From positions 4,216,001 to 4,280,000 of the forward strand of contig OZ251224.1 in the NCBI GenBank assembly GCA_965240325.2: a stretch of 64,000 nt of DNA. Reading direction: 5' to 3'. Below are positions 9,917-21,770 of the stretch, piece by piece; within the stretch, counting starts at the first letter, position 1; every line of letters begins with the position of its first letter. Both the position numbers and the translations under genes were made by a program. Source of the stretch: Rebecca billardiae RCC1528 (lineage: Eukaryota; Haptophyta). A model generated the notes under the pieces. That model was not told the origin of the DNA. It did no database searches and worked only from the letters and a program-made list of their open reading frames with translations.

Positions 9917-12900
9917 CGGCGGACGGAGCGCAGGCACGCTCGGCGCGGCGGCTGTCGAACATGCACTACGTCTACGACGCAGTTACGCACTGCGCGTGCG
10001 CTGCTGCTGACGCGCATGGCCTCGCTCAACCCATGCGGCATCCGTCAGCGGATGGGAGTGATTACGGTCCCGCCCGCAGCGGGCGCGTAACTCAGACGAC
10101 CGTCTCAATAATGCCGCCCGCGTGTCAGATGCGTCCGGCAGCGGGTTATGACTACACTTGCACCAAGACCCAAGCCCACGCGCCGCGACAACAGGAAGCT
10201 ATAGCTGAGACTAATAACGACTGTACTGACGACGACGCGTAATTACACGGCTTAATCGGCTATTAATCGTCGGACTAGTAGATACTCGGTCCATTCTGTG
10301 AGTCTGCAGAAGAGTTAGGTGGTTCATCGTACTCTTATTAAATAATACTTTATGGCGCACGCCCCCCCCCCCGAAAGGTCTGAGCGTGAGCGAAAGCCGG
10401 GGGGGGGGGGGCGGCGCACGTGCTCCGCAAAATCAAAAAGAGGATGCGCGCAGGATTTTGGGGATCGATTTTTGTGGGTGGCCTTACCGTACGTATGAGT
10501 GGATTTCGCTGCCAATGATTGCGTTTGTAGTAGATGCTAATTTTAACGATAGTAACACTTAGGGGAATGCCGGGTGGAATAGCACATAGCACCAGCCGTG
10601 TTGTGTTCGAACATTCCGTCATAGTAAGATGCTTGAATTGTAAGAGCCTGAAACGTCTCGCCAACCATAGAAAAGAGAGGTTGAGTCAGATTTTATGTCG
10701 CTTGAAGTAAAGAATTATTATGCCGGCATCTGAAGTCATGATTCATGAACCGTCGCTTCTCAGTGGCGGATATCATCAGGTTAAGGCCGTTAACTCGTTA
10801 AGCCCCTTGTTAAAAGCCCCTTGATTACCCTTGATTCATACACGGGTAATATATCTTTTAAAGCCGGAAGGCGCTCAAAATACCCAAGTGGGCACTGGGT
10901 GCCGGGTGGCCCGCGAAGTAAAGTACAGTTTACTGCTATTATTAACGTGCACACTGCTTGGTTAACATTTTACTAAGCAGAATAAGAGACGCACACAGCT
11001 CAGGCAGGCGAGATTGCAGTATCATAATATCTCCCTTGATGATATGTACCCTGGTCGCGCGGGCAGGCACTAGGCAGTGGTGAGCAGGAAGGAGTTGGTT
11101 GGAGTGCTGAACCGAGGCAGCTCGGAGGGTGTCCACCGCCCACGCAGGCCGCTGCCGCACGATCGTTCAATCCGACAGACTCAGCGCAGGTGCGCGCAGC
11201 TGCGGCGGGTCCCAACGGCCGTCGGCATCGCATTCGTGCCTCGCTCACCCCGCGCGCCCCGCCCTGCCGACCCGCGTCCACGCGCGTGCGCGCCTGACGT
11301 CGCGCAGCCTTTTCGGTGCAAGCTCCGTTCTGCTGGTGTTCGAGACTGTGGCTGGCGCAGGCGCACGAGGAGAGGGCAGCGCGAGTGTCTGCGTGCTCGC
11401 TGCATCTTGCTGCGCGATGGTCCGCTCGTCTGCTCCCACGATCTCGAGTGACTCGACCGATCTCGTCTGGGACAGCGGCGAGCGCACGATCAGCTTGCAG
11501 CTGCCAACACAGCGCGCTCGGCGTGAGCAGCCCGCGGGAGCGGTGGCAGTGACCGAGCTGCGCCGCACCGCCGGCCGCACGCGCGTGCGCCAGTTGGGTG
11601 GCGTCGTGGTCTCGCCTTTCAGCCGTTTCATCCGCCGCTCAGGCCGATTTTACGCCGTCAGCAGCCATTTGTCGACGCGCTACGCGTCAGACGGCTGACG
11701 AGCCGGGTGAGCCGCCTGTGGGCCGTCAAGCCGCATCACCCAGCGCAGCTTCGCCCGCGACGACGGCTTCGCCTGGCTACCACTGCTCATCAGCCGCGTG
11801 CTCGGCGGGCTCGGCGGGCGTCGTTCGGCCGAGCACGGCTGCAGCGCAGCACGCGTAAGTAAGAGGCCGTGGAGCCTGGAGCGCCCCGACTGTGACGCGG
11901 ATGGCGGAGGCGCCGGGCTTTGCGGGAATTGGGCTCGGGCTGCCATGAGCCGCCACGGGCTCGGGGCTGTACCGTCTGCGCAGATCGCGCTCGGCCCGGC
12001 CGCAGCCCTCCTGAGCGCGCGCCTCAGAGCTGAGACTGATCACGGGCCGAGGCGCACGAGCGACACTGCCATGCGGCTCGGTGTCGAGCCGCGCCCGCTG
12101 CGTGTGAGGCTCGAGGCGCGGCGCTCGCACGGGCTCAACGCGGGCGCAGCGGGTGCGCGCAGCTGGCGCACGCAGCCACGCGCGGAACTAGCTAGGGCCG
12201 TGCGCCCTCAACTTCGTTGTTTACTACCCGAAGATCGGCGTAGCCGATCATATATATCGGGCGGCGGAAGTACTACTTTATTATTACTTTATTATTATAA
12301 CTTATTAGCAGCGAATAATCCCGCGGGCCCCCGGGGTAAACGCAGCACAAGGCCTGCGGCCGGCCGTCAACTCGTCAAGGCCGCGCACTCGGCACTCTCT
12401 GTCACTCTGACTCCGAGTCCGAGGCTGCCCGGTCTGAGAGTGACTCAGAGTCGGCGCACTCAGCACTGGCGCCAGGCGGCAGCTTCCAGGCCCAGCCATC
12501 ATCAGTCTAGTCGCAATCTGCCAGCACTCGGGTAAGCTAGTCCGTAAGTCCCGCGAAGTCGCCGAAGTCCGATCGGCCCAGCGTACGAGCAGGACTCGCC
12601 AGACAGAGGCGCCCAGACTCCGTCAGAGTGGCCCAGTCAGTGAGGCCAGACGCCCGCGCCTGCGGATCTAACTCTAAGGGCAAGGCAGCCGATGCAGTCA
12701 CCGTGACCCACGGTGCCGCGGCGGTCCGTGCGCCGAAACATGTTGGTCGGTGCACGGCGCACGCGACGCGCCACCCGCGTGCGAGCCGCGGCGCCGCCGG
12801 CGACGCAGGACGAGCTTGGCTGGAGCCATCTCGCACGCCCGCGCCTGGCGAAGCAGGCGGCGGCCAGGGGCAGGGGGCGCCGGAAACCGGTCTCCTGGGC

Positions 12901-14870
12901 CAGAAAAACCCGGACAGACTGTTTGTCCGGGGCCCCGCCACATATGACATGTATATAAATACTTAAAATTTTAGTCGTCGTCCACTGCTCTGAGTCATCA
13001 TCGAAAACACGACCGGCCGTCGTACGTATACTACGACATCATCATCAGTCAGCACCAATCACGATCACAGTGCGCTAACACGGGCCGAAAGTTGAATGAG
13101 AGGCGTCACGATGGCTGTCGACGCGCGCGCTGGCCGACCGTCCTCAAGAGGCCGTGATCGGCGGCGTAGACCGCGCGGCGGACCTCGCGAGAGAGCCTAG
13201 TCCTAGTCTTCAGCGGCGCTGATCAACGCCTTCCTCCTCCTTCGCCTCGAGAGCAGCTCCACATGACACGCGCCGAGACGGCCGCAAAGCGACTCCGAAG
13301 CGACTCTGCGAGCGCGCCGCCGGCTGCTCTGAGCATGCGGAGATGGTCGGCTCTTTCGGGTGCGCGGCATGCGCGCTGGATTGCTGACTTTCATGGTCCA
13401 GCTCGGCTGCTCGAAACGTGCACGTCTGCTCTCGCGTGCTGGCACGACTCACGCTCTCCAAACTGACCGCTGCTCATATCAGGGCATGCTGCCGCAATCT
13501 CATCCTCAATCGCATCCCAGCGGCACCCGGGCACAGACGCAGGTGCACATCGACCTGGAGTGGCTGTCATCGTCGCCACTACCTCTCGGCTAGTCGGCTG
13601 GCGCTCAGCACCAAGTTGCCGCGTAAATGAACGCGCGCGCGACGGCTTTCTGACCACGGCCCGTGTTGTGCAGGTCGTGGTCACATGTGAGCGCGGCGCT
13701 GCGGAGACGGGGCGGGGTCTCGCACGCCAGTGGCGCTGGCAGCGTGCCGCGCCGCAGATCGCATCGCGCCGCGCCGTGCTGCGCTGCTCGCGCTGCTGTC
13801 AGCCAGGTCGGAGTTCGCGGTCGGTCGTCATGACGTCACTGTCAGCGGCTCCCGCCAGCCGTCGTCGCACCCGGCGGCCCGAGCTCAGCTGAGAGTGAGG
13901 CAGCGCGTCTACGAAGAGGCGATGCGCAACTACAGCAGCATGCAATCAGCGTGGCGTGCCGCGCCCGCGGGCTCCCCAAGCCTGCCGACTCATCCGCCAG
14001 CCAGCCGTCCGCCGACGCGACGCGAGCTCGGACTGATGGCCGTCGGGTCCGCAGTGGCCGTGCGTCGACGCGCGGGCACGCTGCCCGCGTCGCTGTAATC
14101 GATCCCGTGCTGCGTGCGCATACAGGTTTCGTCCGCGGTCGGCCAGTCATCAAATTTTCTTAGCGCAGCAGGCGAGCAGGTCGCATGACGACAACTGCTA
14201 CTCCTATACGCGCAAGCTACGACCGGGCTATAGCCATAGGCCGCGCGCTACTCTGCGCGAGTCTCAGCTGCGCCTGGTACGGACGTACCGGGTGCAGTCA
14301 GCGGGTCAGCCGATGACACGGTCACTCGGGGCGCGGTCAGGGCGCCGCCGCGAAGTCAGCACAGTGGTGATGCGCCGAAAACGTGCAAGCGCGTCACGAG
14401 GAGACCCCAGACAATCACGCCGGCCACTCGTCGTGCGTGTTTCGTCGCCTGCTCCACTCAGCCCTCGAGTCAAGCTCAGGTGCCCCTGTGGAGGCAACCC
14501 GAGCGCCCAGATGCGCGGCCTCGGGAATCTCCAGCGCGCGCGTACGCGTGCAGATCTCCTCCCCCGCCTTGAGCGCATGGGGGCCGGACGATACGACTGG
14601 ATGGCAAGAACGCGTGCTTCTGGCACCTTCGGTGTGCAACGCAGGGTGCTCGTGCATCAGCTGCGCCCAGTAAGCCACTCGCACGCCAGCTGGGATGCTC
14701 GGGCTCATCGCCAGCCACACTGCTCGAGTGCCCGTCGTGTGCCGTATGCTCAGCAGCACAGCCGACGGGGCACATCTGATGCAGCGTATTCTGACACTGC
14801 GCGTGTAGTGAGCTCGTACGCCAGCCCACTGCCTGCGCAGCCCGCTTGATCCCGATGATCGAGCCAACAC
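9917..14870. other. Gene-poor region
   Basis: No supported gene. Contents: a C-tract and G-tract facing each other at 10362-10411; AT-richer DNA from 10480 to 10980; a GC-rich stretch with only biased open frames from 11050 to 12200; AT-rich TTATTA repeats near 12260-12310; a small palindromic stretch around 12900. A minus-strand frame at 14415-14972 has fairly balanced composition (for example LHTEGARSTRSCHPVVSSGP) and could be a gene remnant, but no family was recognised. Confidence 0.5.
10362..10411. repeat. Facing C-tract and G-tract (hairpin or G-quadruplex candidate)
   Basis: Eleven C at 10362-10372 and thirteen G at 10399-10411 flank a 26-nt spacer. They could pair as a strong hairpin, or the G-tract could form a quadruplex. 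Both tracts are flanked by GGCGCACG-like sequence. No gene is nearby. Confidence 0.6.
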
Positions 14871-14883
14871 GTGGATCCCATGC

Positions 14884-15633
14884 GCCTGCGCGAGCGCGGC
14901 CGCGGCGCGCCCGCGAATGCAAGGGGGTGCAGCTCGTGAACGGTGGAACGCAGCTGTGATGCACTGGGTCATGCGCGTACAGCGAACAATTTCAGCCGTG
15001 TAACTTTCTGCGATGCCCTCCTAGACCCCGCTGTCAGCCGCCGTGTGGCGCGGCGCGCGCAAGGTGCGCGCGCAGGCTGCCGAGCACCCGGCACGCGCAC
15101 TCCGGTCAGAGGCGGACGGAGGCGGCCGCGATGGGAGGCATGACCCGCGAGCCCGAACGAGCGTAGGTGATGCAGAACTCAGCCGCCCCCCGTCTTGGCG
15201 CACGCCATGCGGCTGGCGTCTCTGCGCGCGCATGTTCGCGTGCGGATCTCAGATGTTCCTGCTCGCGAAGCGAGCGCGGAGAGCCCGCGAATTGAGGGGG
15301 GGTGCAGCTCGTCAACGGCGAAACGCAGCTGTGCTACCTTTGATGATGCGTGTACACGGAACAATTTCAGCCACGTAACTTTCTGCGATTCCCTCCTAGA
15401 CCCCCCCGTCAGCCGCGGTGTGGCGCGGCGCGCGGGAGGCGATGTCGCCGACTGCTGGCGCACCTGCACGCGCACTCTGGTCAAAGGCGGACGGAGGCGG
15501 CCGCGATGGGAGGCATGACCCGCGAGCCCGAACGAGCGTAGGTGATGCAGAACTCAGCCGCCCCCCGTCTTGGCGCACGCCATGCGGCTGGCGTCGCTGC
15601 GCGCGCGTGTTCGCGCGCGGATGGCTGCGCCAG
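14884..15633. repeat. Two tandem copies of a 375-bp unit
   Basis: Copy 1 is about 14884-15258 and copy 2 about 15259-15633. Corresponding landmarks are exactly 375 bp apart: the AGCTCGT block (14931 and 15306), GAACAATTTCAG (14984 and 15359), ATGGGAGGCATGACC (15131 and 15506) and GGCTGGCGTC (15211 and 15586). The second half of the unit is nearly identical between copies and the first half is more diverged. No long open frame is conserved, so it looks like non-coding duplicated DNA or part of a repeat family. Confidence 0.8.
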
Positions 15634-17530
15634 CGATGGCGGCCGGCCTCCGCGAAAACGTCCCTGATCGCGGAATCGGCCGATTCTGCCAATTCAACTT
15701 TCGGTGCCGGTTAGCGCACTGTGATGACGACTACGACTGCTATATATAGATGATGGCCCGCGGTGCAGGGCGGAGCGCGCAGCGTGGAGCCCGCACCAGC
15801 GGGCCCGAACCACGTTTCAAAAAGATCTTTGATCAAGAAAAAAGGGACGGGGGGCGAAAAAAAGGGACGGGGGGCGATTTTTAGGGCTGGCGGAGACCGA
15901 GTTTCGAGTTTTTGAGATCGCATAGAGAGGTCTATTAGGCCGAAAAAGAGCGCGCCCACGATATTCCCTAAGTAAATAAGTGCGATTGGACGTCAGCCGG
16001 ACGTGACTTTAGCGTAACGGTTCGTTACGAGCGAATCGTATTCGTCGTCCCGGATCGCGTGACGTCCGGACTGGGCCACGTCCGGATCGTCGGAGGTGAC
16101 GTGCCCCGGCACGATGGCGTCGGATGCGGGACGGCGCCTGCACGTGCCTCCGGACCCGCCTCCCGCTTGCTGCTCACGCAGTCAGCTGCGACCGTGGCGC
16201 ATAATCGCAGAAGCAGTGCCGGCAGTACGGCCTGCATCAGCTAGTGCCGCGCCGTCGTGGCGCGCGCGGTACGGTTGCGCGTTTCAGCAGCGCTCGCCGC
16301 TCGGCGACGGCACGCGCGTGCGGCTCAGGTGTGTCAAATGCGCTCTCGTCGGCGCGCTTTCGCCTGCCACCTCGTGCACCCGTGCCGCCAGTTTCATCGT
16401 CTTCATGAGGACTGCTGCTGCTGTCGCCATCCGCTCTCCATCACCCCGAGTCGCGCGGCGCGCGCGGTAGGCACCAGGGCAGGGCGTACGGTCACTCACC
16501 CGTGCAACGGGTCAAGTGGCCAGAGTACGTCTGGTCGTTGGCTGGCACGGGCCGCAGCGCTAAAGCACCCTGCTGTCACACCCGACTCCTTCAGTACTCC
16601 GAGCTCCGCGGCACGACTCACTCGGCACGATCGCGGACGGGTCGGATCCGAGCTGATCAGCCAGTTAGACATTTGGCAGCTAGTTGTCAGACGGACGTCC
16701 GATTTGACGACCGGTGCCGGGTGCGGTCTCAGGTCCGCTGCTGTGATTGTGTGAAGTGTGAATGAGTCTCGCGGTCGCGCAGGCAGGGCGACGGTCGGAC
16801 TAATAGCTTCAGTCATCTCAGAACCGACTTCAATCAACTGGCGAACTGCCACTACGGCGGAGAGCCGCGATTGCACGGCCACCGCGGGCCCCCAACTGCG
16901 TTGATTCTATGCAGAAAAGGACCGCGGAACGCGGTCATATTTACCGCCGTACGACGCGCAGACGCGCTAATATAAGCTGACGCTAGCTACTAATCACTAA
17001 TCAGAGTAACAGGTACGCGTGCTGGGACGGTGGGCCCGACGGTGCTGGTCTCCTTATTCGGAGTTCGTCGGCGGCTGTGCCCGATTATCGACAAGTCGGC
17101 GTTGATGGCCGCAGAGCACCGGCTTGCACCGCGATCGAATGGCTTGAGCGTGGCCTTGAAGTTGAGCTGCTGGAGCGGCGGTGAGCGGTCAGAGTGCGAT
17201 ACACCTTATCATAATCATTGGCACTGCGCGGCTCGCATGGACCTGCTGTGCCCCAGTCGAGGACGAGGGCGAGGCTGCAGGTCCAGATTGGCAGTCTCGG
17301 CCACTGGTAGCAGCTGGTCCAGCCTGCCCCGCGCGCCCTGGACGGTCGCGTGCGCGCTTGCTGCTCGATCCAGCTGGCCGGCTGGCGGCGGCAGGCGCTG
17401 CTGCATCGCCCGGGGAGCGCTTCGCCCGCTGCGGCGGCACCTCCTCGTCGTCCAAGTCCGGGGCGGAGGCAGCGAGTGCCTGACGCTCTCCGAAGACAGA
17501 TTCGCCGTTGCGCCGAGGCACACGAGCCAG
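15634..17530. other. Gene-poor region
   Basis: No supported gene. A short direct repeat of an A-run followed by GGGACGGGGGGCG lies at about 15837-15880. A perfect small hairpin, CGTAACG-GTT-CGTTACG, lies near 16013-16029. Open frames at 16257-16754 and 17030-17632 have no recognisable content. The end of this block contains the 3' flank of the Sel1 gene. Confidence 0.45.
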
Positions 17531-19447
17531 TCAAAGACAGACCTCGTTGCCGTTGGGGCCTGGGTGTCCCTGGCGCCACTCGTTACAATGCGGCTTGTGC
17601 GCCTTCCACGCGCGCCGCAGGTGGTCGTGTGAGCAGAACACTGCCACGTGACATCGGTCGCACTTCTTCAGCCCACGCCCCGTCTTGGCGCACACGAGAC
17701 AGCACTTGGACACGACCTCGCGCTCGCCTGCAAACTGGGTGATGAGCACTTCACAGGGGTCGAGAGTGCTGTCGAGCTCGTGCCCACGGCGCAGCAGCCG
17801 CGCACCCTCCACCACATCACGCTCCACGCCCCGACCCGCCAGCATCAGCCGTCCAAGATGAGACGTAGCGTGTGGCTGATCACGTTCAGCGGCCAGCCGG
17901 TACCAGCGCACCGCCTCGGCCATGTCCTGCGGCACGCCAGCGCCAAGCTCGCAGCACACGCCCAGATTGTGCTGCGCAGCTGCGTGGCCCTGCTCGGCCG
18001 CCAGCCGGTACCAGCGCGCCGCCTCGGCGCTGTCCTGCGGCACGCCCTGGCCCATATCGCAGCACCAGCCCAGGCTGCACTGCGCCTCCGTATCGCCCTG
18101 CTCGGCCGCCAGTCGGTACCAGCGCGCCGCCTCGGCGCTGTCCTGCGGCACGCCCTCGCCCTTCTTGCAGCACACGCCCAGATTGTTCTGCGCAGCTGCA
18201 AAGCCCTGCTCGGCCGCCAGCCGGTACCAGCGCACCGCCTCGGCGCTGTCCTGCGGCACGCCCTCGCCCTTGTCACAGCACCAGCCCAGGCTGCACTGCG
18301 CCTGCGCATCGCCCTGCTCGGCCGCCAGTCGGTACCAGCGCGCCGCCTCGGCGCTGTCCTGCGGCACGCCCTCGCCCTTGTCGCAGCACACGCCCAGATT
18401 GTGCTGCGCATCTGCAAAGCCCTGCTCGGCCGCCAGCCGGTACCAGCGCGCCGCCTCGGCGCTGTCCTGCGGCACGCCCTCGCCCTTGTCGCAGCACCAG
18501 CCCAGCGCGTACTGCGCATCTGCAAAGCCCTGCTTGGCCGCCAGCCGGTACCAGCGCGCCGCCTCGGCGCTGTCCTGCGGCACGCCCTCGCCGTCCTTGC
18601 AGCACCAGCCCAGCGCGTACTGCGCATCTGCAAAGCCCTGCTTGGCCGCCAGCCGGTACCAGCGCGCCGCCTCGGCGCTGTCCTGCGGCACGCCCTCGCC
18701 TTTCTTGCAGCACACGCCCAGATTGTACTGCGCCTCCGCATCGCCCTGCTCGGCCGCCAGTCGGTACCAGCGCGCCGCCTCGGCGCTGTCCTGCGGCACG
18801 CCCTCGCCCTTGTCGCAGCACCAGCCCAGCGCGTCCTGCGCATCTGCAAAGCCCTGCTCGGCCGCCAGTCGGTACCAGCGCGCCGCCTCGGCGCTGTCCT
18901 GCGGCACGCCCTCGCCCTTCTTGCAGCACACGCCCAGATTGTACTGCGCAGCTACAAAGCCCTGCTCGGCCGCCAGCCGGTACCAGCGCGCCGCCTCTGC
19001 CCAGTCCTGCGGCACGCACTCGCCCTTCTTGCAGCACACGCCCATTCTGTTCTGTGCCGATGCGTTGCCCTGCTCGGCCGCCAGCCGGTACCAGCGCACC
19101 GCTTCCACCCAGTCCTGCGGCAGGCCCACGCCGTGCTCACAGCACGCGCCCATACTGAACTGACCAGTTGCGTGGCCCTGCTCTGCCGCCAGCCGGTACC
19201 AGCGCACGGCATCGATGAGGTTTTGGTCCCATCCAAGGAGGCCCCGATGATTGCAAAAGCCAAGTGCCAGCTGAGCGTCCGCCAGCCCACACTCGGCTGC
19301 GATGTTGTACAGGCGCGCCGCCTCACGCTCGTTCTGAGCGACGCCGTCTCCACGTGCGAAGCGAACAGCCAGAAGGTACGTCGCACGCGCGTCACCTTTG
19401 GCCGATCTGCGCCGAAGCAGCTTCACCGCGGCGCTGGTCTCGTCCAT
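17531..19447 (-). CDS. Sel1-repeat protein with C-terminal MYND zinc finger
   Basis: One uninterrupted 638-residue frame. It holds 15 consecutive ~36-residue Sel1-like repeats (about residues 17-560) with the core GxAxAQxxLGxCCxxGxGVPQD, then AEAARWYRLAAEQ. The C-terminus is a MYND zinc finger: CCLVCAKTGRGLKKCDRC, then CSHDHLRRAWKAH and a final His/Cys pair. Sel1 repeats form helical solenoid scaffolds for protein-protein contacts; MYND fingers bind short proline-rich peptides. The protein is therefore probably a soluble adaptor; partners cannot be told. Central repeats 5-13 are almost identical even at DNA level (108-bp period at about 18000-19000), which implies recent unequal exchange or gene conversion. 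The start at 19447 directly precedes the first repeat and leaves no signal peptide. A long frame on the opposite strand is only a shadow. Confidence 0.9.
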   Translation of the reverse strand: MDETSAAVKLLRRRSAKGDARATYLLAVRFARGDGVAQNEREAARLYNIAAECGLADAQLALGFCNHRGLLGWDQNLIDAVRWYRLAAEQGHATGQFSMGACCEHGVGLPQDWVEAVRWYRLAAEQGNASAQNRMGVCCKKGECVPQDWAEAARWYRLAAEQGFVAAQYNLGVCCKKGEGVPQDSAEAARWYRLAAEQGFADAQDALGWCCDKGEGVPQDSAEAARWYRLAAEQGDAEAQYNLGVCCKKGEGVPQDSAEAARWYRLAAKQGFADAQYALGWCCKDGEGVPQDSAEAARWYRLAAKQGFADAQYALGWCCDKGEGVPQDSAEAARWYRLAAEQGFADAQHNLGVCCDKGEGVPQDSAEAARWYRLAAEQGDAQAQCSLGWCCDKGEGVPQDSAEAVRWYRLAAEQGFAAAQNNLGVCCKKGEGVPQDSAEAARWYRLAAEQGDTEAQCSLGWCCDMGQGVPQDSAEAARWYRLAAEQGHAAAQHNLGVCCELGAGVPQDMAEAVRWYRLAAERDQPHATSHLGRLMLAGRGVERDVVEGARLLRRGHELDSTLDPCEVLITQFAGEREVVSKCCLVCAKTGRGLKKCDRCHVAVFCSHDHLRRAWKAHKPHCNEWRQGHPGPNGNEVCL

Positions 19448-19510
19448 CTGTGCGGGCGGTGCTTTTGCTCAGGCCTCACGCGAAGACCGTTGGACGAGCG
19501 AGATCACAAT

Positions 19511-19574
19511 CTACTCGGGCCGGGGGTTTGGTGGTAGCGAGGTTTGTAACGGTTTGTCCGCGGGACAAACCGTT
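19511..19574 (+). repeat. 26-nt motif followed by 12-bp hairpin (copy 1)
   Basis: Bases 19511-19536 match, in inverted orientation and without mismatch, bases 21745-21770. Eleven bases further on is a perfect 12-bp hairpin (19548-19559 with 19563-19574, loop GCG). The motif lies 63 bp upstream of the Sel1 start codon, on the opposite strand. Confidence 0.8.
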
Positions 19575-21706
19575 TCAGCTTGGTCGGCGTGCGCTATTTT
19601 GAGCGCGCGCCTATGAAGGCAGCTGCTATTCAAAGGCGAATCGCCTATGAAGCCGGCTCCTATGTGTCAATACCTTACGGGTACTTGGGAGCGGGCTCAT
19701 AGGGCTCACCAGGCCGCGAGACTGCACCATGCCGCCCATCTGCACGTCGCCGAATCGGCCGCAATTCGGAAGCGAGAGGCGAGGCAGAGGACGGCAGACG
19801 TTTGCCACGAGCGTGGTGTCGGTCCTTGTTGCGTGCGCCGCCGTCGTGCTTGCTCCCGCCGCGGGGAAGCAGGCGCGTAGCTGCCGTCCACGCAGAAAGA
19901 AGGACAATTCCTATCGTTCAACGCATGCGCCGAGCTGTCGATCCAAGTACATGGCTGTTGGGCGACCCTCTCGCCGTTCGCGGACGCTGCCATACCGTAC
20001 TGCGCGACCTCTTGCTGCTAGCTGCTCCGCCCAGCTGGCACGAAGGTGGGGCGCGAGGCGTTTTGATTGGCAGATGTCTGGAAGTAGCACACCCTGACCT
20101 CGCAGCTGATGCTTCCCTCAGTGTGCTGTCCCAGTTGACAGACATGTCGTGGCTTGCATCTCGGGGGCAGGTATTCATCTTCAGTAGCGCTTCGCCAAGC
20201 TACGCCCTGCGCAAGCCGCCTCAGTGAGCGCCGCTCTGAAAGCCTCACCGACCTCTGCGTTCTATCGCGTGCCGTCTCACGCGTGATGCGGTTGAGCTGC
20301 CGTTGCGCACGGCGTGTGGCTCGAGCTCGCGCGGGGCTTGGCGACGCACACGTACGTGCGGAAAGCCGCATTGCTCTCGGCCTACGCCGCGCTCGTCCGC
20401 GCGATGGGCGCGGGCACGCTCACCGGTCAGCGCGCGCATGAGCTGCGCGCGCTGATCGCCGGTGAGCTCAGAGCTGCGCGCGCTGCCGGCAGTCATCCCT
20501 GCGAGTGCTGCGGCGGCGAGCGGCGGGCGAGGCGCCAGCAGGAAAGCTCGCACTCGTCGACTCAGCGTTCGTCATGCTGCCCTCGCTGCCGCCCGACGCG
20601 ATTGGCCTGCAGTTGAGGGCGCCAGGGTGACGCTGCGCCCGCTCCTAGGGGCAACCGGCGGCTGAGGACGAGTCGACTGGATGCAGTATTATGAGTAGTC
20701 GCTGACCGTTGACGATGATGCTACGCGTACTAAGACTACTGACGATTTTGACGCGCTACTGGTCTCGGCGGTCATCAGCTGAGCCTGCGAGTGAGACTTG
20801 TTTCTCTCACTGCTGCCATCCGCCGCCGGATATGTGACTACACGTGAGCCGACGATTATCACTTGAGCTCGGCGCCAGCCCGATCGAAAGCAGCCTGAGC
20901 CTGAGGCCCCGGGCCCGGACGGGCGGACAGTGACAAGCTGCAGACGACTCGACGATCAGCTGCTGACAGATGATCACGGCGACATGATGATGATGGGCGC
21001 AGTTGCGGAAGGCCCACCTGCCACGGCCTACTGCAGGATGCGGATGCGCAAAGGGGTGGTCAACATTAGATATCTGCTAAGGTGACAGGAGCTGTAGCCG
21101 TGGGCCGCAGCGCGGCGCGCAGTGCGCATGCATGCACGCGCGCCTGACAGATGCTCCGGGCACGAATGATTGCCCTCAGCTCAACCCAGACGAGTTGAAG
21201 CATGGCCGAGTGGCGCCGTGCACACGTTCACATCGATGGCCGTGCGACCATACAGTCTTGCCATGTACGCCCGCGAGGTCAATGGTCAAACCACAGCTGT
21301 GGCTTTGGATCAGGTCCGCCGAGCACCACCGCGGTACAGGCCCAAGCCTTGGCAGTGCGAGCAGTCCTCTTGAGTTCGGCGAACGGGAAAGCATGCATCA
21401 CCTGGCCCACAGTGCGCAGCATCGCGAAGCTGTGGGCCAGATGGATCCCCGCGCGAACAAGACCAATAAGGGCAATGCTCGCTACGTGAGCAGATGCTGA
21501 TACTCCTACGGCACCCGCTCGGGAACTTGTGCCCCGGTCTCGACATCTGGGTATCGCCCGGATCATGGGCCGGGGCATTGGCCGCCGCGCCGCCCATCCC
21601 ATCAACGCAACAATCGCAGCTGCGGCCTGCTGCACCTCCGGTCCCGCGTCCTCCCCCGGCGCGGCCATCACCGTCGTGCGGCATGGATGCCACACAGTCC
21701 CGCGAT

Positions 21707-21770
21707 TTTCCGAAAAAGCGGCCGTTGATTTTTCGGAAATTCCTTACCACCAAACCCCCGGCCCGAGTAG
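21707..21770 (-). repeat. 26-nt motif followed by 11-bp hairpin (copy 2)
   Basis: Bases 21745-21770 on the minus strand repeat the motif at 19511-19536 exactly. Reading on in the same direction, an 11-bp stem (TTTCCGAAAAA, 21707-21717, pairing with 21729-21739) follows. The stem sequence differs from copy 1, so only the pairing is kept. Confidence 0.75.

Noticed and set aside
5848-10242. 1464-codon open frame on the plus strand
   Set aside because: It lies opposite the Sfi1-like gene in DNA that is nearly free of A and T, so stops are rare in all frames. Its translation is Arg/Ala/Gly runs without motifs, whereas the minus strand shows ordered Leu-x-x-Trp repeats.
9917-17530. tRNA or other structured RNA genes in the gene-poor region
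   Set aside because: I looked for B-box-like GGTTCGAATCC sequence and paired acceptor stems on both strands and saw none convincing; a covariance-model scan would be decisive.
18000-19000. CRISPR-like regular spacing
   Set aside because: The 108-bp period is a protein-coding Sel1 repeat without spacer/repeat structure.
17648-19537. 629-codon plus-strand frame with regular PVPARRLGAVLRHALA repeats
   Set aside because: It is the antisense shadow of the Sel1 array; its periodicity is only that of the 108-bp repeat.
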